DNA of 64,000 bases from Shimia aestuarii (GTDB taxonomy: Bacteria; Pseudomonadota; Alphaproteobacteria; Rhodobacterales; Rhodobacteraceae), in assembly GCF_022814865.1 (NCBI RefSeq), contig NZ_JAKVRD010000001.1, positions 1-64,000 of the forward strand, written 5' to 3'. The notes beneath the pieces are model-generated. The model did not search any database. It saw nothing but the letters and a program-made list of their open reading frames with translations, and had not been told where the DNA came from. Below, piece after piece: positions 30,367 to 39,615 of this stretch. The translations under genes and the position numbers were made by a program. Positions within the stretch are counted from its first letter, which is position 1, and each line of letters begins with the position of its first letter.

Positions 30367-30403
30367 CTTCTCTGGTAAAGTACTCCCGCCGGAGGCCTCG
30401 ACT
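30366..30403. repeat. Dispersed repeat family B, copy 1
   Basis: Pattern TTCTTCTCTG..AAGTACTCCCGCCGGAGG then CCTCGAC. The core ACTCCCGCCGGAGGC recurs at 47651-47692 and 49043-49085, each just 3' of a gene. CTCC-CGCC-GGAG forms a small stem. Confidence 0.8.
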
Positions 30404-30404
30404 C

Positions 30405-30995
30405 TCAATCACACCCGTTATGCTTGCGCCACATATCCGGGTCATGCCCTTCCGGCACCGCCTCGCAGGGATCGCTCGCGTAACCGCGCAGGCGGTTATA
30501 GGCCGCGATCTGCTCTGGTTCGAGAATCTCCACCGTCGCCAAATGCTGGCGCAGATGCACGAACCGCAGATCGGCCCGCGCCTTGCCTGACGCCTCAAGC
30601 AGCCCGCGCAACGTCGCCTCATCCAGGCTATCGCCCGCAAACGCATCGCTGAGCGCCGCTTCGGCGTCGATAAACCGGTCGCCCGCTGCGATCGCCTCGC
30701 TCTGCATCTCGGCAAAAAGCGCCTCAATGGCGCGAACCTGTTCCTTCGAAAGACCGATTTCCGCCTGCAATTCAAGAAGATGCGCCGGACCGGGCTTGCC
30801 GTTCAACTCCGCTGCAAGTGCAAGCCCCCAGCCCTTTCCGGCCCGCAACTGCGCAAGATCTTCCTCCGAAAGACTCTTGATCGCGCGCCCCTCGAACCCG
30901 GCATAAGGCTGATGGGCGCCATGCCCATGCGACTGCGCCGAGACCGCCCCGGCGGTCATCGCCAAGAAAAACGAAAGTAAACCGAGTGTCTTCAT
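30405..30995 (-). CDS. Periplasmic Spy/CpxP-like (heavy-metal resistance type) protein
   Basis: A 196-residue helical protein with signal peptide MKTLGLLSFFLAMTAGAVSA, cleaved before QSHGHGAHQ, a His-rich mature start that may bind metal. LSEEDLAQLRAGKGWGLALAAELNG and LGLSKEQVRAIEALFAEMQSE-type helices resemble the LTxxQ/Spy-CpxP/periplasmic heavy-metal-sensor fold. The start at 30995 has GAGGG six bases upstream; an alternative ATG at 31007 overlaps the FAD-linked oxidase stop. Likely cotranscribed with that gene. Role in metal handling is inference. Confidence 0.7.
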   Translation of the reverse strand: MKTLGLLSFFLAMTAGAVSAQSHGHGAHQPYAGFEGRAIKSLSEEDLAQLRAGKGWGLALAAELNGKPGPAHLLELQAEIGLSKEQVRAIEALFAEMQSEAIAAGDRFIDAEAALSDAFAGDSLDEATLRGLLEASGKARADLRFVHLRQHLATVEILEPEQIAAYNRLRGYASDPCEAVPEGHDPDMWRKHNGCD

Positions 30996-31003
30996 CGCCA
31001 CCC

Positions 31004-32410
31004 TCATGCGTCCGGAAGGATCTTGCCGGGGTTCATGATGTTATCGGGGTCAATCGCCCGCTTGATCGCGGCCATCATATCGACCGCCCCGCCAAGTTCC
31101 TTGACGAGATAAGGTCGTTTGCCTTGCCCGATCCCATGCTCACCGGTGCACGTCCCGCCCATTTCAATCGCCAGATCGTTGAGCCAACCGATGAACGCGT
31201 CCGCCTTGGCAAGTTCCTCTGGGTTCTCCACATCGACAAGCGGCAGGCAATGGAAATTCCCATCCCCCACATGGCCCACGATGGGCGCAATGAACCCAAG
31301 CTCATCAAGCCGTGCCTGCGCCGCAGAAACGCATTCCGCAAGCCGCGAGATCGGCACACAGACATCGGTCGAAATCCCCTTCGCACCGGGGCGCAGCGCG
31401 ACCCCCGCCCAATAGGCATCGTGGCGCGCCTGCCAGAGCTTGTTGCGCTCTTCCGCGCTGGTGGTCCATTCGAACCCCGTACCGCCAAATTCCTCGGCAA
31501 TGCCGCCAAACAATTCCGCCTGCTCCGCGACGCTGCTCTCGGAGCCATGGAACTCCAAGAGGAGCAACGGCGCCTCGGGCAGCGATAGCTTGGAATAGGC
31601 ATTCACCGCCTGAACCGATAGCGTATCGAGAAGCTCGATCCGCGCCACGGGGATGCCGTATTGGATCGTCATCATCACCGCCTGACAGGCCGCATCGAGG
31701 CTCTCGAAGGACACCCGCGCCGAGGACATTGCCTCGGGAATACCCTGCAATTTGAGCGTGATCTCAGTGATTAGGCCCAATGTCCCCTCCGAGCCCACCA
31801 TAAGCCGCGTCAGGTCATAGCCTGCGCTCGACTTCTTCGCCCGCGTCCCGGTGCGGATGATCTCGCCCTGCGGCGTGACCACCTCAAGACACACCACATT
31901 GTCCTTCATCGTGCCATAGCGCACCGCGTTGGTGCCGCTCGCCCGCGTCGCTGTCATCCCGCCAAGCGAGGCATTGGCGCCGGGATCAATCGGAAAAAAC
32001 AGCCCCTGATCGCGCAGGTAGGTATTGAGCTGTTCCCGCGTCACGCCCGGCTGCACCACGCAATCGAGGTCTTCGGCATTGACCGCGAGAATCTCGTTCA
32101 TCTCCATCAAATCAATGGAAATCCCGCCTGCTGGCGCGTTCACATGCCCCTCAAGAGACGTGCCCGTGCCGAACCCGATGACCGGCACTTTATGCGCGGC
32201 ACAGGTCTTGACGATCTCGGCGACTTCCTCAGTGCTTTTCGGAAAGACAACCGCATCCGGCAACTGGTTCTTGATCCAAGTGGTCGTATGCCCATGCTGT
32301 TCGCGCATCGACTCCCCGGTCTGACATTTCTCGCCAAATCGCTGCTTCAAGACGCCAAGAACGGCGGCGATGCCCGTCTCGTTTCGTGGCAGATCGGTTG
32401 CTTGGACCAT
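31004..32410 (-). CDS. FAD-linked oxidase (GlcD/D-lactate dehydrogenase type)
   Basis: A 468-residue flavoprotein of the VAO/FAD_binding_4 family. Marks: IGFGTGTSLEGHVNAPAGGI (FAD pyrophosphate loop, about 80-99), VQPGVTREQLNTYLRDQGL, PIDPGANASLGGMTATRASG, and the C-terminal VGHVGDGNFHCLPLVD plus CTGEHGIGQGKRPYL with catalytic His residues. Members oxidise D-lactate, glycolate or D-2-hydroxy acids with quinone or cytochrome acceptors. A single full-length subunit suggests D-lactate dehydrogenase (cytochrome) rather than GlcDEF. Confidence 0.9.
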   Translation of the reverse strand: MVQATDLPRNETGIAAVLGVLKQRFGEKCQTGESMREQHGHTTTWIKNQLPDAVVFPKSTEEVAEIVKTCAAHKVPVIGFGTGTSLEGHVNAPAGGISIDLMEMNEILAVNAEDLDCVVQPGVTREQLNTYLRDQGLFFPIDPGANASLGGMTATRASGTNAVRYGTMKDNVVCLEVVTPQGEIIRTGTRAKKSSAGYDLTRLMVGSEGTLGLITEITLKLQGIPEAMSSARVSFESLDAACQAVMMTIQYGIPVARIELLDTLSVQAVNAYSKLSLPEAPLLLLEFHGSESSVAEQAELFGGIAEEFGGTGFEWTTSAEERNKLWQARHDAYWAGVALRPGAKGISTDVCVPISRLAECVSAAQARLDELGFIAPIVGHVGDGNFHCLPLVDVENPEELAKADAFIGWLNDLAIEMGGTCTGEHGIGQGKRPYLVKELGGAVDMMAAIKRAIDPDNIMNPGKILPDA

Positions 32411-32470
32411 GGATGTTTCCCCTCACTTTGCGCCGCGCACTATCTGCTTTCCCTGCTGGGCCTGCAAGGG

Positions 32471-34258
32471 CTACTCGCCAAAGGCAAGCCCCTCGCGACG
32501 CGGGTCCGCCCCGCCGCGCAATCCGCCTTCAAGGGAAATCGCGTGCAACCCAGAGTTCAGCGCCCTCTCGCGGGTCTCAAACCCCATCTCGGCAAGCGCC
32601 GACACCATCGCCTCCGGCACTCGCCCCTCTTCAAGGTCATAGGTGCCAAACCGGTTGACCATATGCGGCAACGAGACCGCCTGCTGCACATCCATTTGCC
32701 AATCAATATAGGCAATGATCGTGGTCAGAACGTAGGGAATGATCCGGCTGCCACCCGGCGATCCCACGGCCAGCACCGGGTCGCCCTTCCACAAGACGAT
32801 GGTCGGCGACATGGATGAGCGCGGCCGCTTGCCCGGTGCGACCGCATTGGCCACGGGCACGCCCTCCCGATGCGACCGGAACGAAAAGTCCGTCAGCTCG
32901 TTGTTAAGCAGGTAGCCATTCGCCATGACCCGACTGCCAAAGCCGTTCTCGATTGTGGTCGTCATCGACAACACGTTGCCATAAGCATCCACGATAGAGA
33001 TATGCGAGGTCGATGGCGCCGCGCGTTCCTCGTCATCGGCCCAGTTGAGCGCGTGATCGAACGCTGGCTGGCCCGGCTCTGCGCGCTCAAGCGCCCGCTG
33101 GGGTCGCAGCAATTCCGCCCGATCCGTCAGGTATCTCTGCGCGAGCATCCCCTCAACAGGCACCGGAACATAATCGCTATCGGCCACGTATCGCCCCCGG
33201 TCCGCAAAGGCGAGCCGCGTCGCATCCCCGATCAACCGCCAAGTCTGTGGGTTTTCCGGGCCAAGCCCCGTCATGTCATAAGGCGACAAAATGCCAAGCG
33301 CCTGCCCAACGGCCAACGCTCCCGAGGACGGTGGCCCCATGCCGCAGACATCGAACCCGCGATAGGGCGCACAGACCGCCGTCCGCTCCTTCACCTCGTA
33401 AAGCGCAAGGTCCACAGGCGTGAGCTTGCCCGGCTTGGCCGCGCCCTGCACCGCCTCGACAATGCCTGTCGCAAAGCGGCCCGTGTAAAACGGCGCGCTC
33501 CCCTCTTGCGCCAAAGCGCGCAGGCTTTCGCCATAAGCGGGATTGCGCAGCACATCCCCCGCCGCAACCGGCGCACCACCTGGTAGGAAATAGGCCGCCG
33601 TCTCTGGATGCACCGCCAGTCGCTCCGCATCCCGCGCCACCGACTCGGCCATGCGCGGCGAAACGGTAAATCCCTCCTCCGCGAGCCGGACCGCATCATC
33701 GAATAGCCCGGCCCAGTCCTGTCGCCCCCAGCGCGCCTGCGCCGCTTCCATGAGCTTTGGCGTCCCCGGCACGCCGACGGACAACCCACCGACCACAGCC
33801 TCAAAGAACCCAAGCGGTTCGCCCGTCGCATCCTGCAAAAGCTGCGGCGTCGCTGCCAAGGGCGCGGTTTCGCGCCCGTCCAATGTCGTGACCGTGCCGC
33901 TTGCGGCATCATACCAGACAAGGAACGCGCCTCCGCCAAGGCCCGAGCTTTGCGGCTCGACAAGGCCAAGCACGGCCTGCACCGCGACCATCGCATCCGC
34001 CGCCGTGCCACCTGTGCGCAGGATTTTCGCTCCGGCAGCCACGGCCTCTGGATGCGCCGCAACCACCATCCAGTCCTCGGCCTCAACCGGGCGACCGGCG
34101 TCTTTTTCCGCTTGCGACGCCACAAGGCCCGGCAGAACCGCCGCCCCAACCACCGTGCGCCCCTCCGGCGCGACCGTATCGGCCTGTTCCTGTGCAAACA
34201 CCGGCCAAGCGACCAGAGCCATTGCCGCCACGGCGGCCCGCAAACTGCGATATGTCAT
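32471..34258 (-). CDS. ggt: Gamma-glutamyltransferase
   Basis: A 595-residue periplasmic enzyme cleaving glutathione and other gamma-glutamyl compounds. Signal peptide MTYRSLRAAVAAMALVAWPVFA, then EQADT. Self-processing site: STSHISIVDAYGNVLSMTTT, where the Thr before SHISIVD becomes the N-terminus of the small subunit; NGFGSRVMANGYLLNNELTDF and PTIVLWKGDPVLAVGSPGGS are the substrate loops. MGPPSSGALAVGQ is present in the large subunit. Start set by the signal peptide at 34258. Confidence 0.93.
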   Translation of the reverse strand: MTYRSLRAAVAAMALVAWPVFAQEQADTVAPEGRTVVGAAVLPGLVASQAEKDAGRPVEAEDWMVVAAHPEAVAAGAKILRTGGTAADAMVAVQAVLGLVEPQSSGLGGGAFLVWYDAASGTVTTLDGRETAPLAATPQLLQDATGEPLGFFEAVVGGLSVGVPGTPKLMEAAQARWGRQDWAGLFDDAVRLAEEGFTVSPRMAESVARDAERLAVHPETAAYFLPGGAPVAAGDVLRNPAYGESLRALAQEGSAPFYTGRFATGIVEAVQGAAKPGKLTPVDLALYEVKERTAVCAPYRGFDVCGMGPPSSGALAVGQALGILSPYDMTGLGPENPQTWRLIGDATRLAFADRGRYVADSDYVPVPVEGMLAQRYLTDRAELLRPQRALERAEPGQPAFDHALNWADDEERAAPSTSHISIVDAYGNVLSMTTTIENGFGSRVMANGYLLNNELTDFSFRSHREGVPVANAVAPGKRPRSSMSPTIVLWKGDPVLAVGSPGGSRIIPYVLTTIIAYIDWQMDVQQAVSLPHMVNRFGTYDLEEGRVPEAMVSALAEMGFETRERALNSGLHAISLEGGLRGGADPRREGLAFGE

Positions 34259-34334
34259 GAAATCCCTCCGTTTCGCGCATCCCGACTGTATCATGGGCGC
34301 GCGAAACCGCAGGTCAATTTTTGTGCGCGCTGGC

Positions 34335-35321
34335 TCAGAGCATCGCCGGCACGACAAGGTCCGGCGGACGGTGCCCGTCGTCGAAGGTCTTGATATTGAT
34401 AAGAACCTTCTCGCCCATCTCGAGCCGTCCTTCGATCGTCGCCGATCCCATATGCGGCAGCAGCACCACATTCTCAAGCGCGACAAGGTCGGGGTTGATA
34501 TCGGTGCCCCGCTCATACACATCAAGCGCCGCCCCTGCGATGTCGCCCGCCTTGAGCGACCGCACCAGCGCGTTCTCGTCGATCACCTCACCGCGCGAGG
34601 TGTTCACAAGATAGGCCTCCGGCTTCATGAGCCGCAGCCGACGGGAATTCATAAGGTGGAACGTCCCCGGCGTATGCGGGCAATGCACGGTCAGCACATC
34701 CATCCGCGCCACCATCTGATCAAGGCTCTCCCAATAGGTCGCCTCGAACTGTTCCTCGATCTCCGGGCGCAAGCGGCGACGGTTATGATAGTGGACTTGC
34801 ATCCCAAAGGCCTGCGCCCGTTTGGCGACGGCCTGCCCGATCCGGCCCATCCCGAGAATCCCAAGGCGCTTGCCGCTGATCCGCCGACCAAGAAGCGCGT
34901 TCGGCGCCCAGCCCGTCCACTCGCCCTTGGCCAGAAGGCGCATCCCTTCGGGGATCCGACGCGTCGCACCAATGATCATCGCCATGGTCATATCCGCCGT
35001 ATCATCGGCCACGACGCCCGGCGTATTCGACACAAGAATACCACGGCTGCGCGCGGTTTCGACGTCGATATGGTCAACGCCTGCACCATAGTTCGCAATC
35101 AGCTTGAGCCGATCCCCGGCCTGCGCCAAGAGCGATTGGTCAATCGTGTCGGACAAGGTCGAGACAAGCACATCCGCCTCGCGCACCGCATCCACAAGCT
35201 CTCCCCGGCTCATCGGGGCATCGTCGTCGCGCAACTTCACATTGAACAGTTCGGACAACCGGGTCTCGACCGCTTCTGGCAAGCGTCGCGTCACGACAAC
35301 ACTCAGACGTTCCTTGGGCAT
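34335..35321 (-). CDS. D-2-hydroxyacid dehydrogenase (glyoxylate/hydroxypyruvate reductase type)
   Basis: A 328-residue NAD(P)-dependent enzyme starting MPKERLSVVVTRRLPEAVET, GGAGG seven bases upstream. LIANYGAGVDHIDVETARSRGI, the dinucleotide motif LGILGMGRIGQAVAKRAQAFG (about 154-174), NTSRGEVIDENALVR with catalytic Arg, and VVLLPHMGSATIE with the catalytic His (HxGSAT) are in order. Members reduce glyoxylate or hydroxypyruvate to glycolate or D-glycerate. Confidence 0.92.
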   Translation of the reverse strand: MPKERLSVVVTRRLPEAVETRLSELFNVKLRDDDAPMSRGELVDAVREADVLVSTLSDTIDQSLLAQAGDRLKLIANYGAGVDHIDVETARSRGILVSNTPGVVADDTADMTMAMIIGATRRIPEGMRLLAKGEWTGWAPNALLGRRISGKRLGILGMGRIGQAVAKRAQAFGMQVHYHNRRRLRPEIEEQFEATYWESLDQMVARMDVLTVHCPHTPGTFHLMNSRRLRLMKPEAYLVNTSRGEVIDENALVRSLKAGDIAGAALDVYERGTDINPDLVALENVVLLPHMGSATIEGRLEMGEKVLINIKTFDDGHRPPDLVVPAML

Positions 35322-35448
35322 ACGGGACCTCCCAATCCTTTTCAAAACAGCGCTTTGGTGACACAGTGCAACACACATCGGCGGGCTACAAGAACCCGCT
35401 GACCGATAGAGCAGAAAAAAACGAAAAACAAATGTCGGGGCAAACAGG

Positions 35449-35949
35449 ATGATCTTGCGGATAAGCTTGGCACTTGGGCTGTGTCTTGGCCTTCTTGCGG
35501 GCATGGTCGCCGCCGAAGGCGCGCGTGGGCCGGTCACCAACCTGCCATTGCCGCGCTACGTCTCTCTCAAGGCAAGCAAGGCCAACGTGCGGCGCGGCCC
35601 TTCGCTCACGCACCGGATCGACTGGGTCTTTACCCGCCGCTCCATGCCCCTCGAAGTCACCGCGGAATACGGTCATTGGCGCCGGGTGCGTGATGTCGAG
35701 GGTGCGGGCGGCTGGGTGCACTATTCGCTTTTGTCCGGCGCACGCACCGTGATCGTCGAAGAGGACATGCTGCCGCTCACGGTTCAGCCAACCTCGGAAG
35801 CACAGGAAAAGGCCTATCTCGAAATCGGCGTCATCGCGCGCCTTGGCGAATGCAATCCCGATTGGTGCCGCCTGAGTTCCGGTGGTTACGAAGGTTGGGC
35901 GCCCAAAGCAGCGCTTTGGGGAGTCAAACCGGGCGAACTGCGCGAGTAG
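35449..35949 (+). CDS. SH3 domain-containing secreted protein
   Basis: A 166-residue protein with signal peptide MILRISLALGLCLGLLAGMVAA. A bacterial SH3 repeat follows: YVSLKASKANVRRGPSLTHR through VEGAGGWVHYSLLSGARTV (about 38-97), with a second half-domain ending in RLSSGGYEGWAPKAALWGV. Probably binds cell wall. It converges on rpe with four bases between the stops. Confidence 0.85.
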   Translation: MILRISLALGLCLGLLAGMVAAEGARGPVTNLPLPRYVSLKASKANVRRGPSLTHRIDWVFTRRSMPLEVTAEYGHWRRVRDVEGAGGWVHYSLLSGARTVIVEEDMLPLTVQPTSEAQEKAYLEIGVIARLGECNPDWCRLSSGGYEGWAPKAALWGVKPGELRE

Positions 35950-35953
35950 CGCC

Positions 35954-36643
35954 CTACCCCGCCTTTGCCGCTGCCTCGCGCAAGGCACGGATGTTCGCGC
36001 CGTAGACCTCGGGCGTGTCCACCGTGCCGCCCCTGAACACCGCCGAGCCCGCGACAAAGCAATCCGCGCCCGCCTCGACCAAAGCGCCAATCGTCGTTGG
36101 ATCGACCCCGCCATCGACCTGAATATGGATCTCCCGATCGCCGATCATCTCGCGGATCTGACGCACTTTCTCGACGCTCGAGGGGATGAATTTCTGCCCG
36201 CCAAAGCCGGGGTTCACGCTCATCACAAGCACCATGTCACACAGGTCGAGAAGATACTCGACCGCCGAAGCTGGCGTGCCGGGATTAAGGCTGATCCCCG
36301 CCTTCGCCCCCGTCGCCTTGATCGCCTGAAGCGTGCGGTGCGGATGCGGCCCGGCCTCAAAATGTGCCACGATCATATCGGCGCCCGCATCGGCATAGGC
36401 CTGAATATACGGGTCCACCGGCGCGATCATCAGATGCACATCCATAAAGGTCTTCACATGCGGGCGAAACGCCTTCACAGCCGGCGGGCCAAAGGTCAGG
36501 TTGGGCACGAAATGGCCGTCCATCACGTCCACATGCACCCAATCCGCCCCTTGATCTTCAATCGCCCGAATCTCCGCCCCGAAATTGGCGAAATCAGCAG
36601 AAAGGATCGACGGTGCGATCTTGATGTTGCGGTTGAAGGTCAT
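35954..36643 (-). CDS. rpe: Ribulose-phosphate 3-epimerase
   Basis: A 229-residue TIM-barrel enzyme interconverting ribulose-5-P and xylulose-5-P in the pentose phosphate and Calvin pathways. Start [20 protein letters not shown]. Active-site marks: [17 protein letters not shown] (Asp and His metal ligands), [53 protein letters not shown]. Start at 36643 with AAAGGA upstream. Confidence 0.95.
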   Translation of the reverse strand: MTFNRNIKIAPSILSADFANFGAEIRAIEDQGADWVHVDVMDGHFVPNLTFGPPAVKAFRPHVKTFMDVHLMIAPVDPYIQAYADAGADMIVAHFEAGPHPHRTLQAIKATGAKAGISLNPGTPASAVEYLLDLCDMVLVMSVNPGFGGQKFIPSSVEKVRQIREMIGDREIHIQVDGGVDPTTIGALVEAGADCFVAGSAVFRGGTVDTPEVYGANIRALREAAAKAG

Positions 36644-36913
36644 GGCGACGGTCCTTTGAAGTTTCACCGCGCCCTCTCTGGCCCGGTCGATTCGACGATG
36701 CCGCGAAGATGATCCGCCCGGCCCAAAAGTGCAAACCCCGGCGGCCAAGATTTCTCTGCGCCGCAGCATCCGCGCTGCCTATTTTTTGGGCAGATCAACT
36801 TTGTCGCGCCCGCAGAAACGCCAATTCCCTTGGATCAGCCCAATTCTTCGGCACACTTGTCTCCATTCTGACATGCTGCACTGCCAAAATGCAGCCAATG
36901 GCTGGAGGCCCCC
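36644..36913. other. Divergent rpe / urease operon spacer
   Basis: A 270-bp spacer that must hold the urease promoter. Near its right end are half-sites TGCTGCA (36874-36880) and TGCAGCC (36890-36896), nine bases apart, matching the half-sites of the palindrome at 41393-41407 inside the operon. No ORF with coding character on either strand. Confidence 0.5.
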
Positions 36914-37753
36914 ATCAACGCGTTTGCGCAAATATCGTCGCTCGACGCCAACACCGCCCCCCCGCGGGCGCGCGGTTCGGTCCACCTCGCCGCCAAGGCG
37001 CGCGACGGCCAGAGCCATATTGCCGATCTGCGCCTGTCCGGGTCGAGCCGGGCGCTCTTTCCGCGCAATCGCGACGCCGCGCTTGAGGCCGTCCTTCTCA
37101 ATACATCCGGGGGCATCACCGGTGGCGATCATTTCGACATCAACGCCACGGCCCTCCCCCACAGCCACCTGACTTTGACCACACAGGCCGCCGAACGCGC
37201 CTATCGCGCCCTCTCTGAGACCCCCGGCATTCTCGACACCACCCTCACGGTCAGCGACCACGCCGCGCTCGACTGGGTGCCGCAGGAAACGATCCTCTTC
37301 GAAGGCTCCTCTCTGCGTCGCCGCCTTCGTGTCGACATGGCGACCACCGCGCGCTTGCTCCTCGTCGAACCGATGATCTTCGGACGCACCGCGATGGGCG
37401 AAACATTGCATGACGCGCGCCTGAATGATCGGATCGAAATCCGCCGCGCGGGTCGTCTCCTCTTTGCCGACGCCATCGCCCTTGAGGGCGACATGCAAGC
37501 GCAACTCGACCGTTCTGCCATTGCCGGCGGCGCACGTGCCATGGCCTCGCTCATCCTCGTCGCCCCGGAAGCCGAAGCCGCGCGCGACACGTTGCGCGCC
37601 CTCCTGCCGCACGGTTGCGGCGTGAGCCTGATCGGCCCCGACCTCTTGTTCGCACGCCTCCTCGCCGAGGATGGTCATATGCTCCGCAAGGCCCTGATCC
37701 CCGCGCTCGAAACCCTGCGCGCCCGTCCCCTCCCAAGAACATGGATGCTCTGA
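36914..37753 (+). CDS. ureD: Urease accessory protein UreD (no canonical start codon)
   Basis: A UreD chaperone of about 279 residues, required to deliver nickel to apo-urease. Family marks are [51 protein letters not shown] and [16 protein letters not shown]. The reading frame is intact back to a TGA at 36869, but it contains no ATG, GTG or TTG before a TTG at 37175, which would delete the conserved N-terminal third. The best site is ATC at 36914, five bases after a perfect GGAGG (36904-36908), giving an N-terminus [17 protein letters not shown]. This is either a rare ATC start or a mutated ATG. One base separates ureD from ureA. Confidence 0.8.
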   Translation: MNAFAQISSLDANTAPPRARGSVHLAAKARDGQSHIADLRLSGSSRALFPRNRDAALEAVLLNTSGGITGGDHFDINATALPHSHLTLTTQAAERAYRALSETPGILDTTLTVSDHAALDWVPQETILFEGSSLRRRLRVDMATTARLLLVEPMIFGRTAMGETLHDARLNDRIEIRRAGRLLFADAIALEGDMQAQLDRSAIAGGARAMASLILVAPEAEAARDTLRALLPHGCGVSLIGPDLLFARLLAEDGHMLRKALIPALETLRARPLPRTWML

Positions 37754-37754
37754 C

Positions 37755-38057
37755 ATGCAACTCACCCCGCGAGAAAAGGACAAACTCCTGATCGCCATGG
37801 CCGCCGAAGTGGCCCGCAAGCGCCTCGCCCGCGGCGTCAAGCTCAACCACCCCGAGGCCATTGCCCTCATCACCGACGCCGTCGTCGAAGGCGCGCGCGA
37901 TGGTCGCTCTGTGGCTGACATGATGCAGGCAGGCGCCGAGATCATCACCCGCGAAGACTGCATGGAAGGCGTGCCCGATATGATCCACGAAGTGCAGGTC
38001 GAAGCGACCTTTCCCGACGGCACCAAGCTCGTCACCGTCCACAACCCGATCCGCTAA
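37755..38057 (+). CDS. ureA: Urease gamma subunit
   Basis: A 100-residue structural subunit: [20 protein letters not shown], then [40 protein letters not shown] and [19 protein letters not shown], all diagnostic. It packs with UreB and UreC in the (UreABC)3 trimer. It starts one base after the ureD stop. Confidence 0.97.
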   Translation: MQLTPREKDKLLIAMAAEVARKRLARGVKLNHPEAIALITDAVVEGARDGRSVADMMQAGAEIITREDCMEGVPDMIHEVQVEATFPDGTKLVTVHNPIR

Positions 38058-38078
38058 GACCCTGAAGGAATTAGACTA

Positions 38079-38651
38079 ATGAAACGTCTCGCTCTTGCCC
38101 TCCTGCCCGCGCTCGTCGTCGCAAGCCCCGCCCTCGCCCATCTCAATCCGGGCGAACACGGCTCTTTCGCCGCCGGGTTCAGCCATCCGATCTTTGGCAC
38201 AGACCACGTGCTTGCCATGCTTGGCGTTGGCCTCTGGGCCGCGCTGCTCGGCAAGGGCGCGACGCTGCGCCTGCCGCTGGCTTTTGTCGGCGCGATGATC
38301 GCAGGCTTTCTCCTCGCACTGCTAGGCATGCCGCTGCCCTTCGTGGAACCGGCGATCCTTGCCTCGGTGCTGATCCTTGGCGTGTTGGTCGCCCTCGCCG
38401 TGCACATGCCCGCATCCGGGGCGGCGCTGACAGTGGCCGCCTTCGGCCTTTTCCACGGCCACGCCCACGGCGCAGAGATCGGCTCGGCCTCGCCATGGGG
38501 CTATCTCGCTGGGTTCGCCATCGCGTCCATGGCACTGCACCTCGCCGGGATCGGCATCGGCCTTGCCCTATCACGCCTGCAGGCCCTTTCGCTCACCCGC
38601 GGCTTTGGCGGCCTGATCGCGCTCATGGGCGCGTGGCTCGTCGTGAACTGA
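38079..38651 (+). CDS. ureJ: HupE/UreJ family nickel permease-like protein
   Basis: A 190-residue membrane protein with signal-like N-terminus MKRLALALLPALVVASPALA, then HLNPGEHGSFAAGFSHPIFG-TDHVLAM, whose His/Asp cluster is the HupE metal site, and AAFGLFHGHAHGAEIG. Six or so helices. Its place between ureA and ureB supports nickel uptake for urease. Confidence 0.92.
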   Translation: MKRLALALLPALVVASPALAHLNPGEHGSFAAGFSHPIFGTDHVLAMLGVGLWAALLGKGATLRLPLAFVGAMIAGFLLALLGMPLPFVEPAILASVLILGVLVALAVHMPASGAALTVAAFGLFHGHAHGAEIGSASPWGYLAGFAIASMALHLAGIGIGLALSRLQALSLTRGFGGLIALMGAWLVVN

Positions 38652-38663
38652 GGAGATCCGCAC

Positions 38664-38975
38664 ATGATTCCCGGAGAATTGCTACCTGCCGACGGCACCC
38701 TGACCCTCAATGGGGACCGCACCGCTCTGACGCTCATGGTCGCGAATACGGGCGACCGCCCCGTCCAAGTCGGCAGCCATTTCCATTTCGCGGAAACCAA
38801 TCCCGCACTGGACTTCGACCGCGACGCCGCCCACGGCATGCGCCTCGACATCGCCGCCGGAACCGCCGTCCGGTTTGAACCCGGCCAACGCCGCGAAGTG
38901 GCGCTGATCCCGATCACCGGGGCGCGCACGATCTACGGGTTCAACCAAAAAGTCATGGGGCCGCTCGGGTCCTGA
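38664..38975 (+). CDS. ureB: Urease beta subunit
   Basis: A 103-residue subunit: [60 protein letters not shown] and [20 protein letters not shown] are diagnostic of UreB. Thirteen bases after ureJ. Confidence 0.97.
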   Translation: MIPGELLPADGTLTLNGDRTALTLMVANTGDRPVQVGSHFHFAETNPALDFDRDAAHGMRLDIAAGTAVRFEPGQRREVALIPITGARTIYGFNQKVMGPLGS

Positions 38976-38996
38976 TATCTCATGGAGGAATGACCA

Positions 38997-39545
38997 ATGC
39001 AGACGATCCTGACGACACAGTATACCGGCGCCCTGACGGGCATGCTTGCCTTTGGCCGCGTCGTGGAACAGCAGATGCGCATCCAATCCGCCATCGGCAA
39101 GGCCGTGCTCGAAGCGCACCCGTTCTTCACCGCCAAAGCCGCCCCGATGCTTGGCGATGCGGGCCTCGTGGCCAAACCAGCCGCCAAGGTGAAACCGACC
39201 GCCAAGGCCAAGCCAGCTGCGAAACCGAAACCTGCCGCGAAGGCAGAAACCCCGGCCAAGCCAGCCCCAGCGCCCAAGGCCGAAGCAAAACCGGCTCCTG
39301 CACCAAAGGCAGAGGCAAAACCCGCCCCAGCCTCCAAACCCGCACCGAAGCCCGCACCCAAGGCCAAACCGGCCAAGAAAGCAAAGTCCAAACCGGCCCC
39401 GACCAGGGCGGCCAAGGCCCCCGAGGCCAAAGCCGAAGCCCCCGCCGCACGCAAACGCCCGCGCGCGCCCTCAAAACCGCCCGCGATGCCCGAAACGGCC
39501 GCGCCCAAGACAGCGCCCAAGACCGCTCCAAAGAAAGACGGCTGA
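38997..39545 (+). CDS. Ala/Lys/Pro-rich protein inside the urease operon
   Basis: A 182-residue protein of two unlike parts. Residues 1-55 ([39 protein letters not shown]) form a predicted amphipathic helix that recalls phasins. Residues 60-182 are a low-complexity, strongly basic Ala/Lys/Pro repeat with [10 protein letters not shown] units, like histone-H1 or AlgP-type tails. A good GGAGG lies ahead of the start. It sits 21 bp after ureB and 70 bp before ureC. It is not a known urease component. Candidate roles are granule binding, nucleic-acid binding or scaffolding, all inference. Confidence 0.75.
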   Translation: MQTILTTQYTGALTGMLAFGRVVEQQMRIQSAIGKAVLEAHPFFTAKAAPMLGDAGLVAKPAAKVKPTAKAKPAAKPKPAAKAETPAKPAPAPKAEAKPAPAPKAEAKPAPASKPAPKPAPKAKPAKKAKSKPAPTRAAKAPEAKAEAPAARKRPRAPSKPPAMPETAAPKTAPKTAPKKDG

Positions 39546-39615
39546 CGCAGATCGCGCCCGCCACGCCCTGACCTCCCGGCGCCCTCTGGCGCCGGACCTG
39601 CCAAAGAGACGCCCC

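Noticed and set aside
34335-34525. Longer gamma-glutamyltransferase N-terminus
   Set aside because: The frame upstream of 34258 overlaps the neighbouring dehydrogenase and is Arg/Cys-rich; the signal peptide marks the real start.
36889-36963. ureD starting at ATG 36889 or 36898 with a frameshift in the C7 run
   Set aside because: Those frames give an Arg-rich, non-family N-terminus, whereas the frame with ATC joins smoothly to the conserved UreD sequence and has the Shine-Dalgarno.
37175-37753. ureD starting at TTG 37175
   Set aside because: Would remove the conserved [11 protein letters not shown] region; the frame upstream is clearly coding.
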